In this document: positions 33,911 through 45,504 of the stretch, in pieces
How the letters are laid out: each line of letters opens with the position of its first letter
How positions within the stretch are numbered: position 1 is the first letter of the stretch
Assembly: GCA_002794775.1 (NCBI GenBank)
Contig: NBAY01000116.1
Location: 21,298-85,297, forward strand
Length of the DNA stretch: 64,000 nt
Source: Porodaedalea pini
Lineage: Eukaryota; Basidiomycota; Agaricomycetes; Hymenochaetales; Hymenochaetaceae
Reading direction: 5' to 3'
The notes under the pieces: model-generated
Told to the model about the DNA's origin: nothing
What the model saw: only the letters and a program-made list of their open reading frames with translations
Database searches by the model: none
Program-made: the position numbers and the translations under genes

Positions 33911-35083
33911 TTTCATGTGTTGCATGCCGCGTGACTGCTCTTCCTGCGGCGGCGTAGTACTCTTGCCGACCCAGAGACGCGGTCCTAGGGCATCGCCCAG
34001 TGCGCGTTCGCGGCGTCCAACCACATGTGATGGGACCGGAGAGATTCACCCATGTTCGATTTGAATAGCATCGATCCTGTAATGATTTCGATACGAGAGT
34101 GAGTGCGGCGACGAAAGTGCGCCGCGGGCGAAGAAGCGGCAATGACAGAGGTGACAGCGGTGTGAGCGGTTTTGCAAGGATCTTACGACGCTTGTCATTA
34201 GACTGCCTTTGAGTCTGCATCTGCTGAGTGGATGGAAGCGAAGCGTCCATCTGGTAGACTGTCGGCACGCGCGATCTGTCGGAGGGGTCCATTGACGTCA
34301 GCTCTGTCAGAAAACCGCAGGGGTTGGACGTGTCCGAAGAGGTATTCGCCTTTGACGAGAGAGACACCTCGCCTTCCCTCTTATCCAACTCCGGCTCGAC
34401 CCGTCACCTTCCCCCGCACCGCCCCGATGTAGCAGAGCGCCGACTGCAGGACGCTACGTCTCGTGCGTGAACGGCGAGGCGAGTGCGATGCAACGCGTAT
34501 GCGACGAAGTGCGCAAGCGTATTCGGTATCACTGGTGCCCCTCTTGATCCTGCCATTGCGGTAGCGGGGGGCACGCAAGACGACTGCGGTCGAGGACGAT
34601 GTGGAAGAGGTGGAGGACGACGGAGGAAGGATCTCGGGGCAGTTGAAGGTATGGCTGACGAAGCGCGCACAGAGCTTGCTGGTGTCTTCGTGCCCGTAGT
34701 AAGTGGCGACTGCCGGTGGGGGTGCTGCCGGCGCGGGGTGGTGCGAGTGGTGTGCGCGCGGGACTGCCGATGACTGTTTTTTGTCGAACGTTTTCGGCGC
34801 GGTCGGAGGAAAAAAAAACGCGATAGAGAAAAAGACACCGATCAACAGCCGCTCATCACTCAATTATCAGAGATCGGGGGGAAAGAGGGGGGACGCTTAC
34901 AGAACTCGAGGTAGATGCTGCGGCAGCGGCGGACGCAGAAGACGATTTCGCAGGTGGAGGCGGGGCGTACGTCGCGCGGTGCACGCGCCGGAAGGGCGAG
35001 TGGTTCGAGCTGGCACTCGATGATGATATCGAATGCTGATGCGGATGGGGGTGGGGATGGCGCGGGGCGTGGACGGTGGCCAT
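33911..35083 (-). pseudogene. Captured fragment: PHO85-type (PCL) cyclin gene
   Basis: On the minus strand a start MATVHAPRHPHPH opens a Ser/Ala/Pro-rich head. A GTAAGC..CAG intron of about 130 bp follows. Then come cyclin-box blocks: YYGHEDTSKLCARFVSH, LAHFVAYALHRTRLA, SVLQSALCYIGAVRGKV, RTFVAALTLVSKSLQDRCYSN, LPPREVGRCERALGDALG and RLWVGK. They fall in different frames, so several small indels separate them. The parent would be a cyclin activating a Pho85-like kinase. Intron retention shows capture from DNA. The mirror copy is at 40469-41640. Confidence 0.75.
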
Positions 35084-35366
35084 ATTCGCTGCGGCGGGCT
35101 CTCTGGCTCTAGGCGTTGACGAGCGTCTGTGAGCGTCAAAGGACAGGTGGAGTTGATGCGTGAGAAGAGGTCGCTACGAATGTTTTGATTGGAACGAGAT
35201 CCTTCTCGGACACAACGGTTGCGTCGCGTTCGCCGAAGTGCGCAGTGAGAAAGGCAGATGAGAAAACGGCTGACGTCGATGTTGAGGCGTGTGGAACATT
35301 GGCGGGGGCAGAAGGAAGAGGTGAGGAATGCGTCCCAGGTGAACAGGGCGAGGGAAGTTGAACCGC
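35084..35366. other. Unassigned segment between captured fragments
   Basis: No homology recognised. It may be the original promoter of the cyclin (it lies just upstream of the cyclin ATG on the minus strand) or a fifth captured piece. Mirror: 40186-40468. Confidence 0.4.
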
Positions 35367-35672
35367 TCGACGGTTTCGGTAGATGTCGCCAGTCCCTCCC
35401 TGCCTGACAATGACGAGAGAGAGGACAGCGACGTTGCGACCGATGATGCAGCCACGGGCCGGCTTGCACTTTCTCACCAGTGCAGCAGAGACGGTAGCAA
35501 GAGTGACCAGCAGAAAGGAGAAGGCGAGCAGTTAGGAATGAGTACACCCTGCTTCATCGGGAAGTCCTGCTCGTCGTTTCCGCCAGAGACGCGGAAGACG
35601 TGGCCCTTGAACTCATCACCGAGCAAGTCGCTGGGGACACCTGGGACATCTTCTTGCCGTGGAAAATGCGGT
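35367..35672 (-). pseudogene. Captured fragment: ribosomal protein eS6
   Basis: On the minus strand, after [10 protein letters not shown], the blocks [18 protein letters not shown] and [10 protein letters not shown] appear, then [12 protein letters not shown] and [18 protein letters not shown]. This is the N-terminal half of eS6 (S6e), a 40S subunit protein. The blocks sit in different frames, so frameshifts make it non-functional. It ends abruptly next to the HSP90 fragment, which lies on the opposite strand. Mirror: 39880-40185. Confidence 0.78.
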
Positions 35673-35673
35673 A

Positions 35674-36770
35674 ACGACCACCTCGCTATGAAGCACTTCT
35701 CGGTAGAAGGTCAGCTCGAATTCAAGGCTATTCTCTACATTCCGAAGCGGTGAGTCTCCTTGCTGGCCTTGCTATGAACCTGTTTCTGACGTCTCTTTTA
35801 GCGCACCGTTCGACCTCTTCGAGTCCAAGAAGAAGCGTAACAACATTAAGCTCTACGTCCGCCCCGTCTTCATTATGGACGACTGCGAGGATCTCATCCC
35901 CGAGTACCTTAACTTCGTCAAGGGTATCGTCGACTCTGAAGATCTCCCGCTCAACATCTCGCGTGAGACGCTCTAGCAGAACAAGATTCTCAAGGTCATC
36001 CGCAAGAACATCGTGAAGAAGTGCCTCGACCTCATCCAGGAGATCTCGGAGGACAAGGACAATTTCAAGAAGTTCTACGAGGCGTTCGGCAAGAGCCTCA
36101 AGCTTGGTATCCACGAGGATGCGCAGAACCGCAGCAAGCTCGCCGAGTTCCTCCGCTTCTACTCGACGAAGTCGACTGAGGAGCAGGTCTCGCTGAAAAA
36201 GGGTACGTGTTCAAGCGGCGGCCCTGTTCCATTATTTGGTTACTGACAGCTTACCGCAGACTACATCACGCGGATGCCTGAGATTCAGAAGTCCATCTAC
36301 TACCTCACTGGCGAGTCGCTCAATGCCGTCAAGGACTCTCCCTTCCTTGAGGCTCTCAAGAAGAAGGGCTTCGAGGTACTCCTGCTTGTTGACCCGATCG
36401 ACGAGTACGCCGTCACTCAGCTCAAGGAGTTCGACGGTCACAAGCTCGTGTGCGTGTCGAAGGAGGGTCTGGAGCTCGAGGAGACCGAAGAGGAGAAGAA
36501 GGAGCGCGAGAGTGAGGCCTCGCAGTTCGAGGAGCTCTGCAAGGTCGTCAAGGATGCGCTCGGCGACAAGGTCGAGAAGGTCGTCATCTTGAACCGCGTC
36601 ACCGACTCACCATGTGTGCTTGTCACCGGCCAGTTCGGCTGGTCCGCAAATATGGAGCGCATCATGAAGGCGCAGGCGCTTCGCGACTCGTCAATGTCAT
36701 CGTACATGGCGTCGAAGAAGACGCTTGAGTTTAACCCGCACAACGCGATCATCAAGGTCCTTCGATGTTG
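35674..36770 (+). pseudogene. Captured fragment: HSP90 middle domain
   Basis: Reading from [16 protein letters not shown] to [12 protein letters not shown], this is the middle and early C-terminal part of cytosolic HSP90, with the N-terminal ATPase domain and the MEEVD tail missing. Two introns are retained (35750-35801 and about 36204-36259), which proves DNA-level capture. One codon is TAG (35974-35976, in ISRETL-stop-QNK, where Gln is expected). Otherwise the frame is open and codon choice is still that of a strongly expressed gene, so the capture is fairly young. Mirror: 38782-39878. Confidence 0.93.
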
Positions 36771-37616
36771 ATCGTCTTTTGCTGGCCCATCGCCAGGTCA
36801 GCGATGTCGACACTTCATGGCCGGTGGTGTCTTGAGGAGCTCGTCGTGTTCTGTCCCTTCAGGCAAGCAAAAAAAATGATGAAAAGTAATTATTAGTATA
36901 TTCAAATAGTTTTTATGATTATTTTTTTTGCTTACCTTGAGTGTGTGGCCGGTGGGACAGCCGTGCTCGTCGTCGATGGTGAAGACGAAACGACACGAAC
37001 AACGACGACGCGTTGGTTGTGTTGCCTAATTTGGCCGATCGCCGCGTCTCAAACAAGCAATCAAAGCATTCCGATTCTTTCGGAAATCTCGAAAGTCTCA
37101 GCTGTTGGCCTCAAACAAATTCTACGGACGCGTTTAAAAATACAAAAAAATACGGAATAGTTTTATTATGTATGTATCTCTATCATAGCCAATAATTACG
37201 CGTCAAACGCGTTTTTTTATGGAGTAATAAATACAACAGTAATCTTGACATGCAGCACCAGGCCTCCAGAAGCATACACAAAAGTACAATATACCCTGAA
37301 AGGCCTGGCACCTATTCTATCATGAAGTAAGTGATACATTGTGTATGCATGCAAGGTTTCAAGCCAATCAGACATGAACTGGCTTCATAATAGAGAAGGA
37401 GGTGGTTTCATGAGATCTTCTGAATCTGAGTGTTTTGTATATCCTGTTCCCACTTTCTACTTTGATGGTACATAAAATATTAAGCATATCCAGAATGGAT
37501 ATGTCTATGTTTCTGTAAGTTTACAAGTTTCCAGCCTCAGTGGTTGGAGCTGGGTGAATTGAAAAACATCGAAAAGCATGGTTTTTAGAAGTTCAGAGAA
37601 AGCATATATTCATGTT
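36771..37616. other. Inner part of the left arm
   Basis: No gene recognised. A short inverted pair, AGGCAAGCAAAAAAAATGAT at 36861-36880 and its near complement ending near 36937, could be a hairpin or the edges of another small insertion. The rest is AT-rich. Confidence 0.5.
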
Positions 37617-37935
37617 TTTAGTTGGTTCACAGTATGAGAAGCTCAACAAAATTAGTTATTTGTATTTAAGTATGCTGCAAGAAAGATATCCAGTCCTTAG
37701 TTTTGTGGGTGAGGAAAAAGTTCGGAATTGGGAGTGAAATGAGAGGTGATACAGTTCATGTTTTGTGAAACTCGACACAAATCCAAGAAACACAGAGCAG
37801 TTTTGCATGTATTTCCTCTGCCCCTTCAGAACTTTCCTCTAACTCCGAGATCTAGCACCTGATTACATTTATTGTAGTCATATAAAGTACTAATATCTAT
37901 TTTATAGAGCTTCCTGAGGTTTGGAATAAAGCAAC
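37617..37935. other. Unique spacer at the centre of the palindrome
   Basis: About 319 bp that is not mirrored. It contains no gene-like frame and no recognised motif. In an RNA copy it would be the loop of a hairpin. Confidence 0.85.
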
Positions 37936-38781
37936 AACATGAATATATGCTTTCTCTGAACTTCTAAAAACCATGCTTTTCGATGTTTTTCAATTCACCC
38001 AGCTCCAACCACTGAGGCTGGAAACTTGTAAACTTACAGAAACATAGACATATCCATTCTGGATATGCTTAATATTTTATGTACCATCAAAGTAGAAAGT
38101 GGGAACAGGATATACAAAACACTCAGATTCAGAAGATCTCATGAAACCACCTCCTTCTCTATTATGAAGCCAGTTCATGTCTGATTGGCTTGAAACCTTG
38201 CATGCATACACAATGTATCACTTACTTCATGATAGAATAGGTGCCAGGCCTTTCAGGGTATATTGTACTTTTGTGTATGCTTCTGGAGGCCTGGTGCTGC
38301 ATGTCAAGATTACTGTTGTATTTATTACTCCATAAAAAAACGCGTTTGACGCGTAATTATTGGCTATGATAGAGATACATACATAATAAAACTATTCCGT
38401 ATTTTTTTGTATTTTTAAACGCGTCCGTAGAATTTGTTTGAGGCCAACAGCTGAGACTTTCGAGATTTCCGAAAGAATCGGAATGCTTTGATTGCTTGTT
38501 TGAGACGCGGCGATCGGCCAAATTAGGCAACACAACCAACGCGTCGTCGTTGTTCGTGTCGTTTCGTCTTCACCATCGACGACGAGCACGGCTGTCCCAC
38601 CGGCCACACACTCAAGGTAAGCAAAAAAAATAATCATAAAAACTATTTGAATATACTAATAATTACTTTTCATCATTTTTTTTGCTTGCCTGAAGGGACA
38701 GAACACGACGAGCTCCTCAAGACACCACCGGCCATGAAGTGTCGACATCGCTGACCTGGCGATGGGCCAGCAAAAGACGAT

Positions 38782-39878
38782 CAACATCGAAGGACCTTGA
38801 TGATCGCGTTGTGCGGGTTAAACTCAAGCGTCTTCTTCGACGCCATGTACGATGACATTGACGAGTCGCGAAGCGCCTGCGCCTTCATGATGCGCTCCAT
38901 ATTTGCGGACCAGCCGAACTGGCCGGTGACAAGCACACATGGTGAGTCGGTGACGCGGTTCAAGATGACGACCTTCTCGACCTTGTCGCCGAGCGCATCC
39001 TTGACGACCTTGCAGAGCTCCTCGAACTGCGAGGCCTCACTCTCGCGCTCCTTCTTCTCCTCTTCGGTCTCCTCGAGCTCCAGACCCTCCTTCGACACGC
39101 ACACGAGCTTGTGACCGTCGAACTCCTTGAGCTGAGTGACGGCGTACTCGTCGATCGGGTCAACAAGCAGGAGTACCTCGAAGCCCTTCTTCTTGAGAGC
39201 CTCAAGGAAGGGAGAGTCCTTGACGGCATTGAGCGACTCGCCAGTGAGGTAGTAGATGGACTTCTGAATCTCAGGCATCCGCGTGATGTAGTCTGCGGTA
39301 AGCTGTCAGTAACCAAATAATGGAACAGGGCCGCCGCTTGAACACGTACCCTTTTTCAGCGAGACCTGCTCCTCAGTCGACTTCGTCGAGTAGAAGCGGA
39401 GGAACTCGGCGAGCTTGCTGCGGTTCTGCGCATCCTCGTGGATACCAAGCTTGAGGCTCTTGCCGAACGCCTCGTAGAACTTCTTGAAATTGTCCTTGTC
39501 CTCCGAGATCTCCTGGATGAGGTCGAGGCACTTCTTCACGATGTTCTTGCGGATGACCTTGAGAATCTTGTTCTGCTAGAGCGTCTCACGCGAGATGTTG
39601 AGCGGGAGATCTTCAGAGTCGACGATACCCTTGACGAAGTTAAGGTACTCGGGGATGAGATCCTCGCAGTCGTCCATAATGAAGACGGGGCGGACGTAGA
39701 GCTTAATGTTGTTACGCTTCTTCTTGGACTCGAAGAGGTCGAACGGTGCGCTAAAAGAGACGTCAGAAACAGGTTCATAGCAAGGCCAGCAAGGAGACTC
39801 ACCGCTTCGGAATGTAGAGAATAGCCTTGAATTCGAGCTGACCTTCTACCGAGAAGTGCTTCATAGCGAGGTGGTCGT
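38782..39878 (-). pseudogene. HSP90 fragment, right-arm copy
   Basis: Mirror of 35674-36770, including both introns and the same nonsense codon (39576-39578 on this strand). Confidence 0.93.
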
Positions 39879-39879
39879 T

Positions 39880-40185
39880 ACCGCATTTTCCACGGCAAGA
39901 AGATGTCCCAGGTGTCCCCAGCGACTTGCTCGGTGATGAGTTCAAGGGCCACGTCTTCCGCGTCTCTGGCGGAAACGACGAGCAGGACTTCCCGATGAAG
40001 CAGGGTGTACTCATTCCTAACTGCTCGCCTTCTCCTTTCTGCTGGTCACTCTTGCTACCGTCTCTGCTGCACTGGTGAGAAAGTGCAAGCCGGCCCGTGG
40101 CTGCATCATCGGTCGCAACGTCGCTGTCCTCTCTCTCGTCATTGTCAGGCAGGGAGGGACTGGCGACATCTACCGAAACCGTCGA
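39880..40185 (+). pseudogene. eS6 fragment, right-arm copy
   Basis: Mirror of 35367-35672, with the same frameshifts. Confidence 0.78.
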
Positions 40186-40468
40186 GCGGTTCAACTTCCC
40201 TCGCCCTGTTCACCTGGGACGCATTCCTCACCTCTTCCTTCTGCCCCCGCCAATGTTCCACACGCCTCAACATCGACGTCAGCCGTTTTCTCATCTGCCT
40301 TTCTCACTGCGCACTTCGGCGAACGCGACGCAACCGTTGTGTCCGAGAAGGATCTCGTTCCAATCAAAACATTCGTAGCGACCTCTTCTCACGCATCAAC
40401 TCCACCTGTCCTTTGACGCTCACAGACGCTCGTCAACGCCTAGAGCCAGAGAGCCCGCCGCAGCGAAT

Positions 40469-41640
40469 ATGGCCACCGTCCACGCCCCGCGCCATCCCCA
40501 CCCCCATCCGCATCAGCATTCGATATCATCATCGAGTGCCAGCTCGAACCACTCGCCCTTCCGGCGCGTGCACCGCGCGACGTACGCCCCGCCTCCACCT
40601 GCGAAATCGTCTTCTGCGTCCGCCGCTGCCGCAGCATCTACCTCGAGTTCTGTAAGCGTCCCCCCTCTTTCCCCCCGATCTCTGATAATTGAGTGATGAG
40701 CGGCTGTTGATCGGTGTCTTTTTCTCTATCGCGTTTTTTTTCCTCCGACCGCGCCGAAAACGTTCGACAAAAAACAGTCATCGGCAGTCCCGCGCGCACA
40801 CCACTCGCACCACCCCGCGCCGGCAGCACCCCCACCGGCAGTCGCCACTTACTACGGGCACGAAGACACCAGCAAGCTCTGTGCGCGCTTCGTCAGCCAT
40901 ACCTTCAACTGCCCCGAGATCCTTCCTCCGTCGTCCTCCACCTCTTCCACATCGTCCTCGACCGCAGTCGTCTTGCGTGCCCCCCGCTACCGCAATGGCA
41001 GGATCAAGAGGGGCACCAGTGATACCGAATACGCTTGCGCACTTCGTCGCATACGCGTTGCATCGCACTCGCCTCGCCGTTCACGCACGAGACGTAGCGT
41101 CCTGCAGTCGGCGCTCTGCTACATCGGGGCGGTGCGGGGGAAGGTGACGGGTCGAGCCGGAGTTGGATAAGAGGGAAGGCGAGGTGTCTCTCTCGTCAAA
41201 GGCGAATACCTCTTCGGACACGTCCAACCCCTGCGGTTTTCTGACAGAGCTGACGTCAATGGACCCCTCCGACAGATCGCGCGTGCCGACAGTCTACCAG
41301 ATGGACGCTTCGCTTCCATCCACTCAGCAGATGCAGACTCAAAGGCAGTCTAATGACAAGCGTCGTAAGATCCTTGCAAAACCGCTCACACCGCTGTCAC
41401 CTCTGTCATTGCCGCTTCTTCGCCCGCGGCGCACTTTCGTCGCCGCACTCACTCTCGTATCGAAATCATTACAGGATCGATGCTATTCAAATCGAACATG
41501 GGTGAATCTCTCCGGTCCCATCACATGTGGTTGGACGCCGCGAACGCGCACTGGGCGATGCCCTAGGACCGCGTCTCTGGGTCGGCAAGAGTACTACGCC
41601 GCCGCAGGAAGAGCAGTCACGCGGCATGCAACACATGAAA
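40469..41640 (+). pseudogene. PCL cyclin fragment, right-arm copy
   Basis: Mirror of 33911-35083. The only difference found is in a T run inside the presumed intron (8 T here, 9 A in the left arm). Confidence 0.75.
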
Positions 41641-41869
41641 AGCTAGGGTGCAAGCGCATTTGGATCGTCTCCGGTTTCTGCAGTGCACAACGTGATGCAC
41701 TTCCCGAGTCCACCCTTGTCAGATGCAGGCGCAAGCCCGGAGTTTGGTCATGTGAGGACGAAGGCAGGCATGGCAAACAGGGCACTTAGATGTGCTGCGA
41801 CGCTGCCAGATGATGCGGCCGTGCATCTATCCCAGAGCGTCACATCGACATCACCATCACCATGCAGAA

Positions 41870-42943
41870 GAACCAGGTCCAGACTGTGAGGAAGACACGC
41901 TACTTTTGCTCTAGCTGCGTCTCATTGAGCCGGCTTTCAAGTGGGAAGTGCTGCCTAACCTTATTGCGCACGACCCTTACTTCAGCAGCTGGAACCAGAC
42001 GATCTTCGGCAATGCCTCTGATTGGAAGGCCATGGACCCTGTCCCGTATTTCATGGATGGTGCCAGTGGTATGCTTGATGCCTGCCGTCAAGTCAAAGAG
42101 TGCATAAGGCCTTTGCGTATGTCTACCGCATGACGAACGATTCATTGTGAGTTGACCGTACCTGGCTAGAGCTCCAGGTTTGGCTCATTATATAATTTGC
42201 ATCCTCATACATGCTGATATGTTGTACTTGCAGAATGCTGCTGGCAATGGCTCGACCTCATGGGATCCCGCTGTTGACAGGTGGAGTCCTGCTCATTTTC
42301 TTGACACTGCTGAAATGTCCGCCGCTTTTGGTATTGCTTACAACTAGCTTTACGACATGTGGGCTGATGACAAGAAGGAGATGATCTGGTCCACTTTGAA
42401 CCAGTATGGTCTGTCCCTTGGCATTGCTGCTCTGGCACAGGGCACGAATGGCTGGTGGTCAGATGCTGATATTAAGGGTAACTGGAACTGTGTTTGCAAT
42501 GGTGGTCTCACTTTGGCATCTCTCACCATCCTTAGTGATGACATGACTGGAAACACAGTGCAGCTTCTTCCTCTTACTGTTGCGAATGCGAAGGAGAACT
42601 GCTTTGCTGTCTCAGATGATGGTTTGTGGGTGGAGACAGCAAACTAAAAAACTATTGGTACTTCGGAATGACTGGCTAGTCTGAGATGACCTCTTCGCTT
42701 GTGTCAGCAACTGGTTCGGAGTTCGGCATGTTCAGTAACAACCCAAACTTGAACCTCAGTGGTTTTTTGCACATGTATATTCAGGGTGTGACTTTGCTTT
42801 TCAACTACAGTGACCATGGCCCCAACAAGTACACTGCTACCATGAACTCACTCATTTTCCTGGTGGATCAGTCCAACTCCCCAAGCTATGCTCTGTACCA
42901 ACATGATCAGTATGATGCTGCTGACCCTTGGAGCATGTTCTAG
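41870..42943 (+). pseudogene. Lyase-like fragment, right-arm copy
   Basis: Mirror of 32608-33681, with the same stop codons. Confidence 0.65.
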
Positions 42944-43239
42944 TATGGTCATTGTAGCTCACCAACATGCAGTGCTCAGTGCACAGCAAACATTACTTTC
43001 TTTTGCTTTCACATCAAACAACATTGTCATCTGACCTGCAGTGGCTTGCAGTGTATTGATTGGTCTTCAGAGCAAGGCAGCTAAGATTCAGAGCCTATAG
43101 TAAAATGATTGAGAAATTCTCCATAGAATATTCAAGACTTCTATTCTAGACCCATTTGATTTTCATGACATAACAGTTTTTACTTCTCAAAAAAAGAAAA
43201 AAAAAATCTTAAGCAGAAATTAAAAAAGATAATAAGTAG

Positions 43240-44067
43240 CTAGGCACACCCAACTGGGTATTCCCAAATAGTTGGGAGTGCCCAACTGGGCGTACCCAGA
43301 TGGTTGGGAGTGCCCAACTGGGCGTACCCAGATGGTTGGGAGTGCCCAACTGGGCATACCCAGATGGTTGGGAGTGCCCAACTGGGCATACCCAAATAAT
43401 TGGGAGTGCCCAACTGGGCATACCCAGATGGTTGGGAGTGCCCAACTGGGCATACCCAAATAATTGGGAGTGCCCAACTGGGCATACCCAGATGGTTGGG
43501 AGTGCCCAACTGGGCGTACCCAAATAATTGGGAGTGCCCAACTGGGCGTACCCAAATAATTGGGAGTGCCCAACTGGGCGTACCCAAATAATTGGGAGTG
43601 CCCAACTGGGCGTACCCAAATAATTGGGAGTGCCCAACTGGGCGTACCCAAATAATTGGGAGTGCCCAACTGGGCGTACCCAAATAATTGGGAGTGCCCA
43701 ACTGGGCGTACCCAAATAATTGGGAGTGCCCAACTGGGCGTACCCAAATAATTGGGAGTGCCCAACTGGGCGTACCCAAATAATTGGGAGTGCCCAACTG
43801 GGCGTACCCAAATAATTGGGAGTGCCCAACTGGGCGTACCCAAATAATTGGGAGTGCCCAACTGGGCGTACCCAAATAATTGGGAGTGCCCAACTGGGCG
43901 TACCCAAATAATTGGGAGTGCCCAACTGGGCATGCCCGAATAATTAGGAGTGCCCAACTGGGGGTACCCAAATAATTGGGAGTGTCCAACTGGGCGTGCC
44001 CAAATAATTGGGAGTGCCCAACTGGGCATACCCAAATAATTGAAAGTGCCCAACTGGGCATACCCAA
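43240..44067. repeat. 32-bp minisatellite, right arm (about 26 units)
   Basis: The same unit as 31260-32311, in reverse orientation, 828 bp against 1052 bp. The variant units at the inner edge occur in the same order as in the left arm; the loss or gain is within the uniform block. Confidence 0.92.
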
Positions 44068-45422
44068 TGTATCTGGGAATACCTAGCTAGACACTCTCAA
44101 ATGTTTTAGGCACATCCAACTGGACACCTCCAAATCTTTGTATATACCTAAGACATCTAGGCTCTCTCAGTCAGGCTCTCCTTTTCATCTCAGTAGTATC
44201 TAATCTTATTTCTCTTTGCAGTAATAAATTGATCCTATATAGAAGGCACCTAGATAGTGCCAACACTTGAGCCCACAAGACCTTGAGCCCACAAGACAGA
44301 CAGGACAAAACAATATTTGTTGCTGTCAGAGAGACTGAGGCAACAAAGGCATCAGAAAGGGTTCAAATAGGAAGGATTATATAATATGAACTATACAGTA
44401 CCAGTCTGAAAGGAATCTGTTGAGAATTACTCTCAGAATGCATAAATCTTTAGTATATGTCTGCCAAAGGATCACTTGACTCAGTGCAAGTGCATATGAG
44501 CTTTGAATGAGTTCATATTAGCTTTGGATGGGTTGGGGAGTGAAGGGAATATGAAAAGAATATAAATAGAATATAATGTGCTATGCTCCAAATGTCCAGA
44601 GGCTATGCTGCCACCAAGTTTCAGGCTCAGACTCAGTGCAGTCATGGTATGGATGTATGGTGGCCTTCTGGAGTTTGTGCATCTTGGAATATCAGCAGCT
44701 CAGTACCTCAGAGTCATGACATGATGTCCAGCCAGTTGATGTTAAGTCAGATGTGGTAAAAATGCTCTGGTGGGCTTACAGAAGCTGCTCAATTTGAGAA
44801 TGAATGTAGAGCTCAAGAATCAACCATGAGGTTCTAGCTTGATTGTTATGACCTAAGGGAGAAGAAAGTTTTAGCAATAGAATTGAGATTTGAACTTTGA
44901 AGTAGAATGAAGTCCTAAATAAAATAAATAAAATTTGAGCTTGATTGAGGTCAAGATACATTCAAAACTGAGCTCAAAGCTTAATCAAACAACTTGCTAT
45001 TTGCACTTGACAATGGGTATTCTGCAATAGCAAGCTCAGATGTCAATATAATTGACTTTCATACTTTATAATGTCTACAAGCTATATACAGAGCTTAAAA
45101 TAGCAGATGCACATTCAGCATGCAACCTATATTTATATATGCATCTATGAAGCCATTAGAAGTATACAGCTGAAGAAGAAAATAAAAAAATAAAAGGGGA
45201 GGGAGGGATGATTTTCTGGGTGTGCCCAAAAGTCCCCCAGACAGTCAGTGACAGTGACATATCTGGGTATACCCAGGGCATGCCCACCTAGGAACATTGG
45301 GGAGGCCCAGTTGGGAGTGCCCTAGAAACTGGGTAGGCCCAATTTTCCCACAGTAATTACAATTGGGTATACCCAGCTCACACCCACTGGGTGCACCCAG
45401 GAAATTGGGTACACCCAAACCT

Positions 45423-45471
45423 GACCCCTAATAGGCTAATTATCTGTGTGTAAGAATTAGCCTAATAGGTC
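45423..45471. repeat. Terminal hairpin, right end
   Basis: Mirror of the left terminal hairpin with the same 15-bp stem. Confidence 0.85.
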
Positions 45472-45495
45472 TACTTTTAGGGGTAGCCTGAAGTG

Positions 45496-45503
45496 ATATT
45501 ATA
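45496..45503. repeat. Palindromic element target duplication, right copy
   Basis: ATATTATA immediately after CCTGAAGTG. One base (A, 45504) separates it from the LINE duplication. Confidence 0.85.
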
Positions 45504-45504
45504 A

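Larger units (their letters stand above)
29832..37616 (+). repeat. Left arm of the palindrome
   Basis: 7785 bp. It pairs with 37936-45495 (7560 bp). The difference of 225 bp is seven 32-bp minisatellite units plus one homopolymer base. Elsewhere every frame I compared has an identical mirror copy. Confidence 0.9.
29832..45495. mobile_element. 15.66-kb palindromic DNA transposon carrying host-gene fragments
   Basis: The two arms are reverse complements. Mirror coordinates sum to 75552 in the inner part, 75551 outside an A/T run (9 A near 34809-34817, 8 T near 40734-40741), and 75327 outside the minisatellite. The arms end exactly at CACTTCAGG and CCTGAAGTG, flanked by an 8-bp target duplication, so the whole palindrome behaved as one transposing unit. 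Each arm holds terminal motifs, an AT-rich block, a minisatellite, and broken copies of a lyase-like gene, a cyclin, eS6 and HSP90. No transposase frame was found, so it is probably non-autonomous. It resembles a foldback element or Pack-type element on a very large scale. Confidence 0.85.
37936..45495 (-). repeat. Right arm of the palindrome
   Basis: Reverse complement of 29832-37616, with seven fewer minisatellite units and one T fewer in the run near 40734-40741. Confidence 0.9.
17313..45504 (+). mobile_element. LINE (APE endonuclease, RT, RNase H), interrupted by two later insertions
   Basis: LINE sequence occupies 17313-20833, 27075-29831 and base 45504, about 6.28 kb in all. The rest is the chromovirus (20834-27069, followed by its duplicated GCGTC) and the palindromic element (29832-45495, followed by its duplicated ATATTATA). 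The LINE encodes two gag-like ORFs followed by an ORF with an N-terminal APE-type endonuclease, RT and RNase H, the architecture of the I/Tad1 group of non-LTR elements common in fungi. A 12-bp target duplication encloses it. The 3' end lacks a poly-A tail and ends in a TAGTAGTAGATAG-type stretch. Apart from the two insertions the ORFs show no decay, so this copy was probably young when it was hit. Confidence 0.85.

Noticed and set aside
36861..36937. A further small insertion in the arm bounded by AGGCAAGCAAAA inverted copies
   Set aside because: The pair is short and A/T-dominated, with no target duplication visible, so it may just be a hairpin.
29832..45495. The large palindrome as a read-foldback or assembly artefact
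   Set aside because: Flanks differ, the spacer is unique, the arms differ in repeat number and one base, and an 8-bp target duplication sits exactly at the ends. Not fully excluded without reads, so listed with a test.
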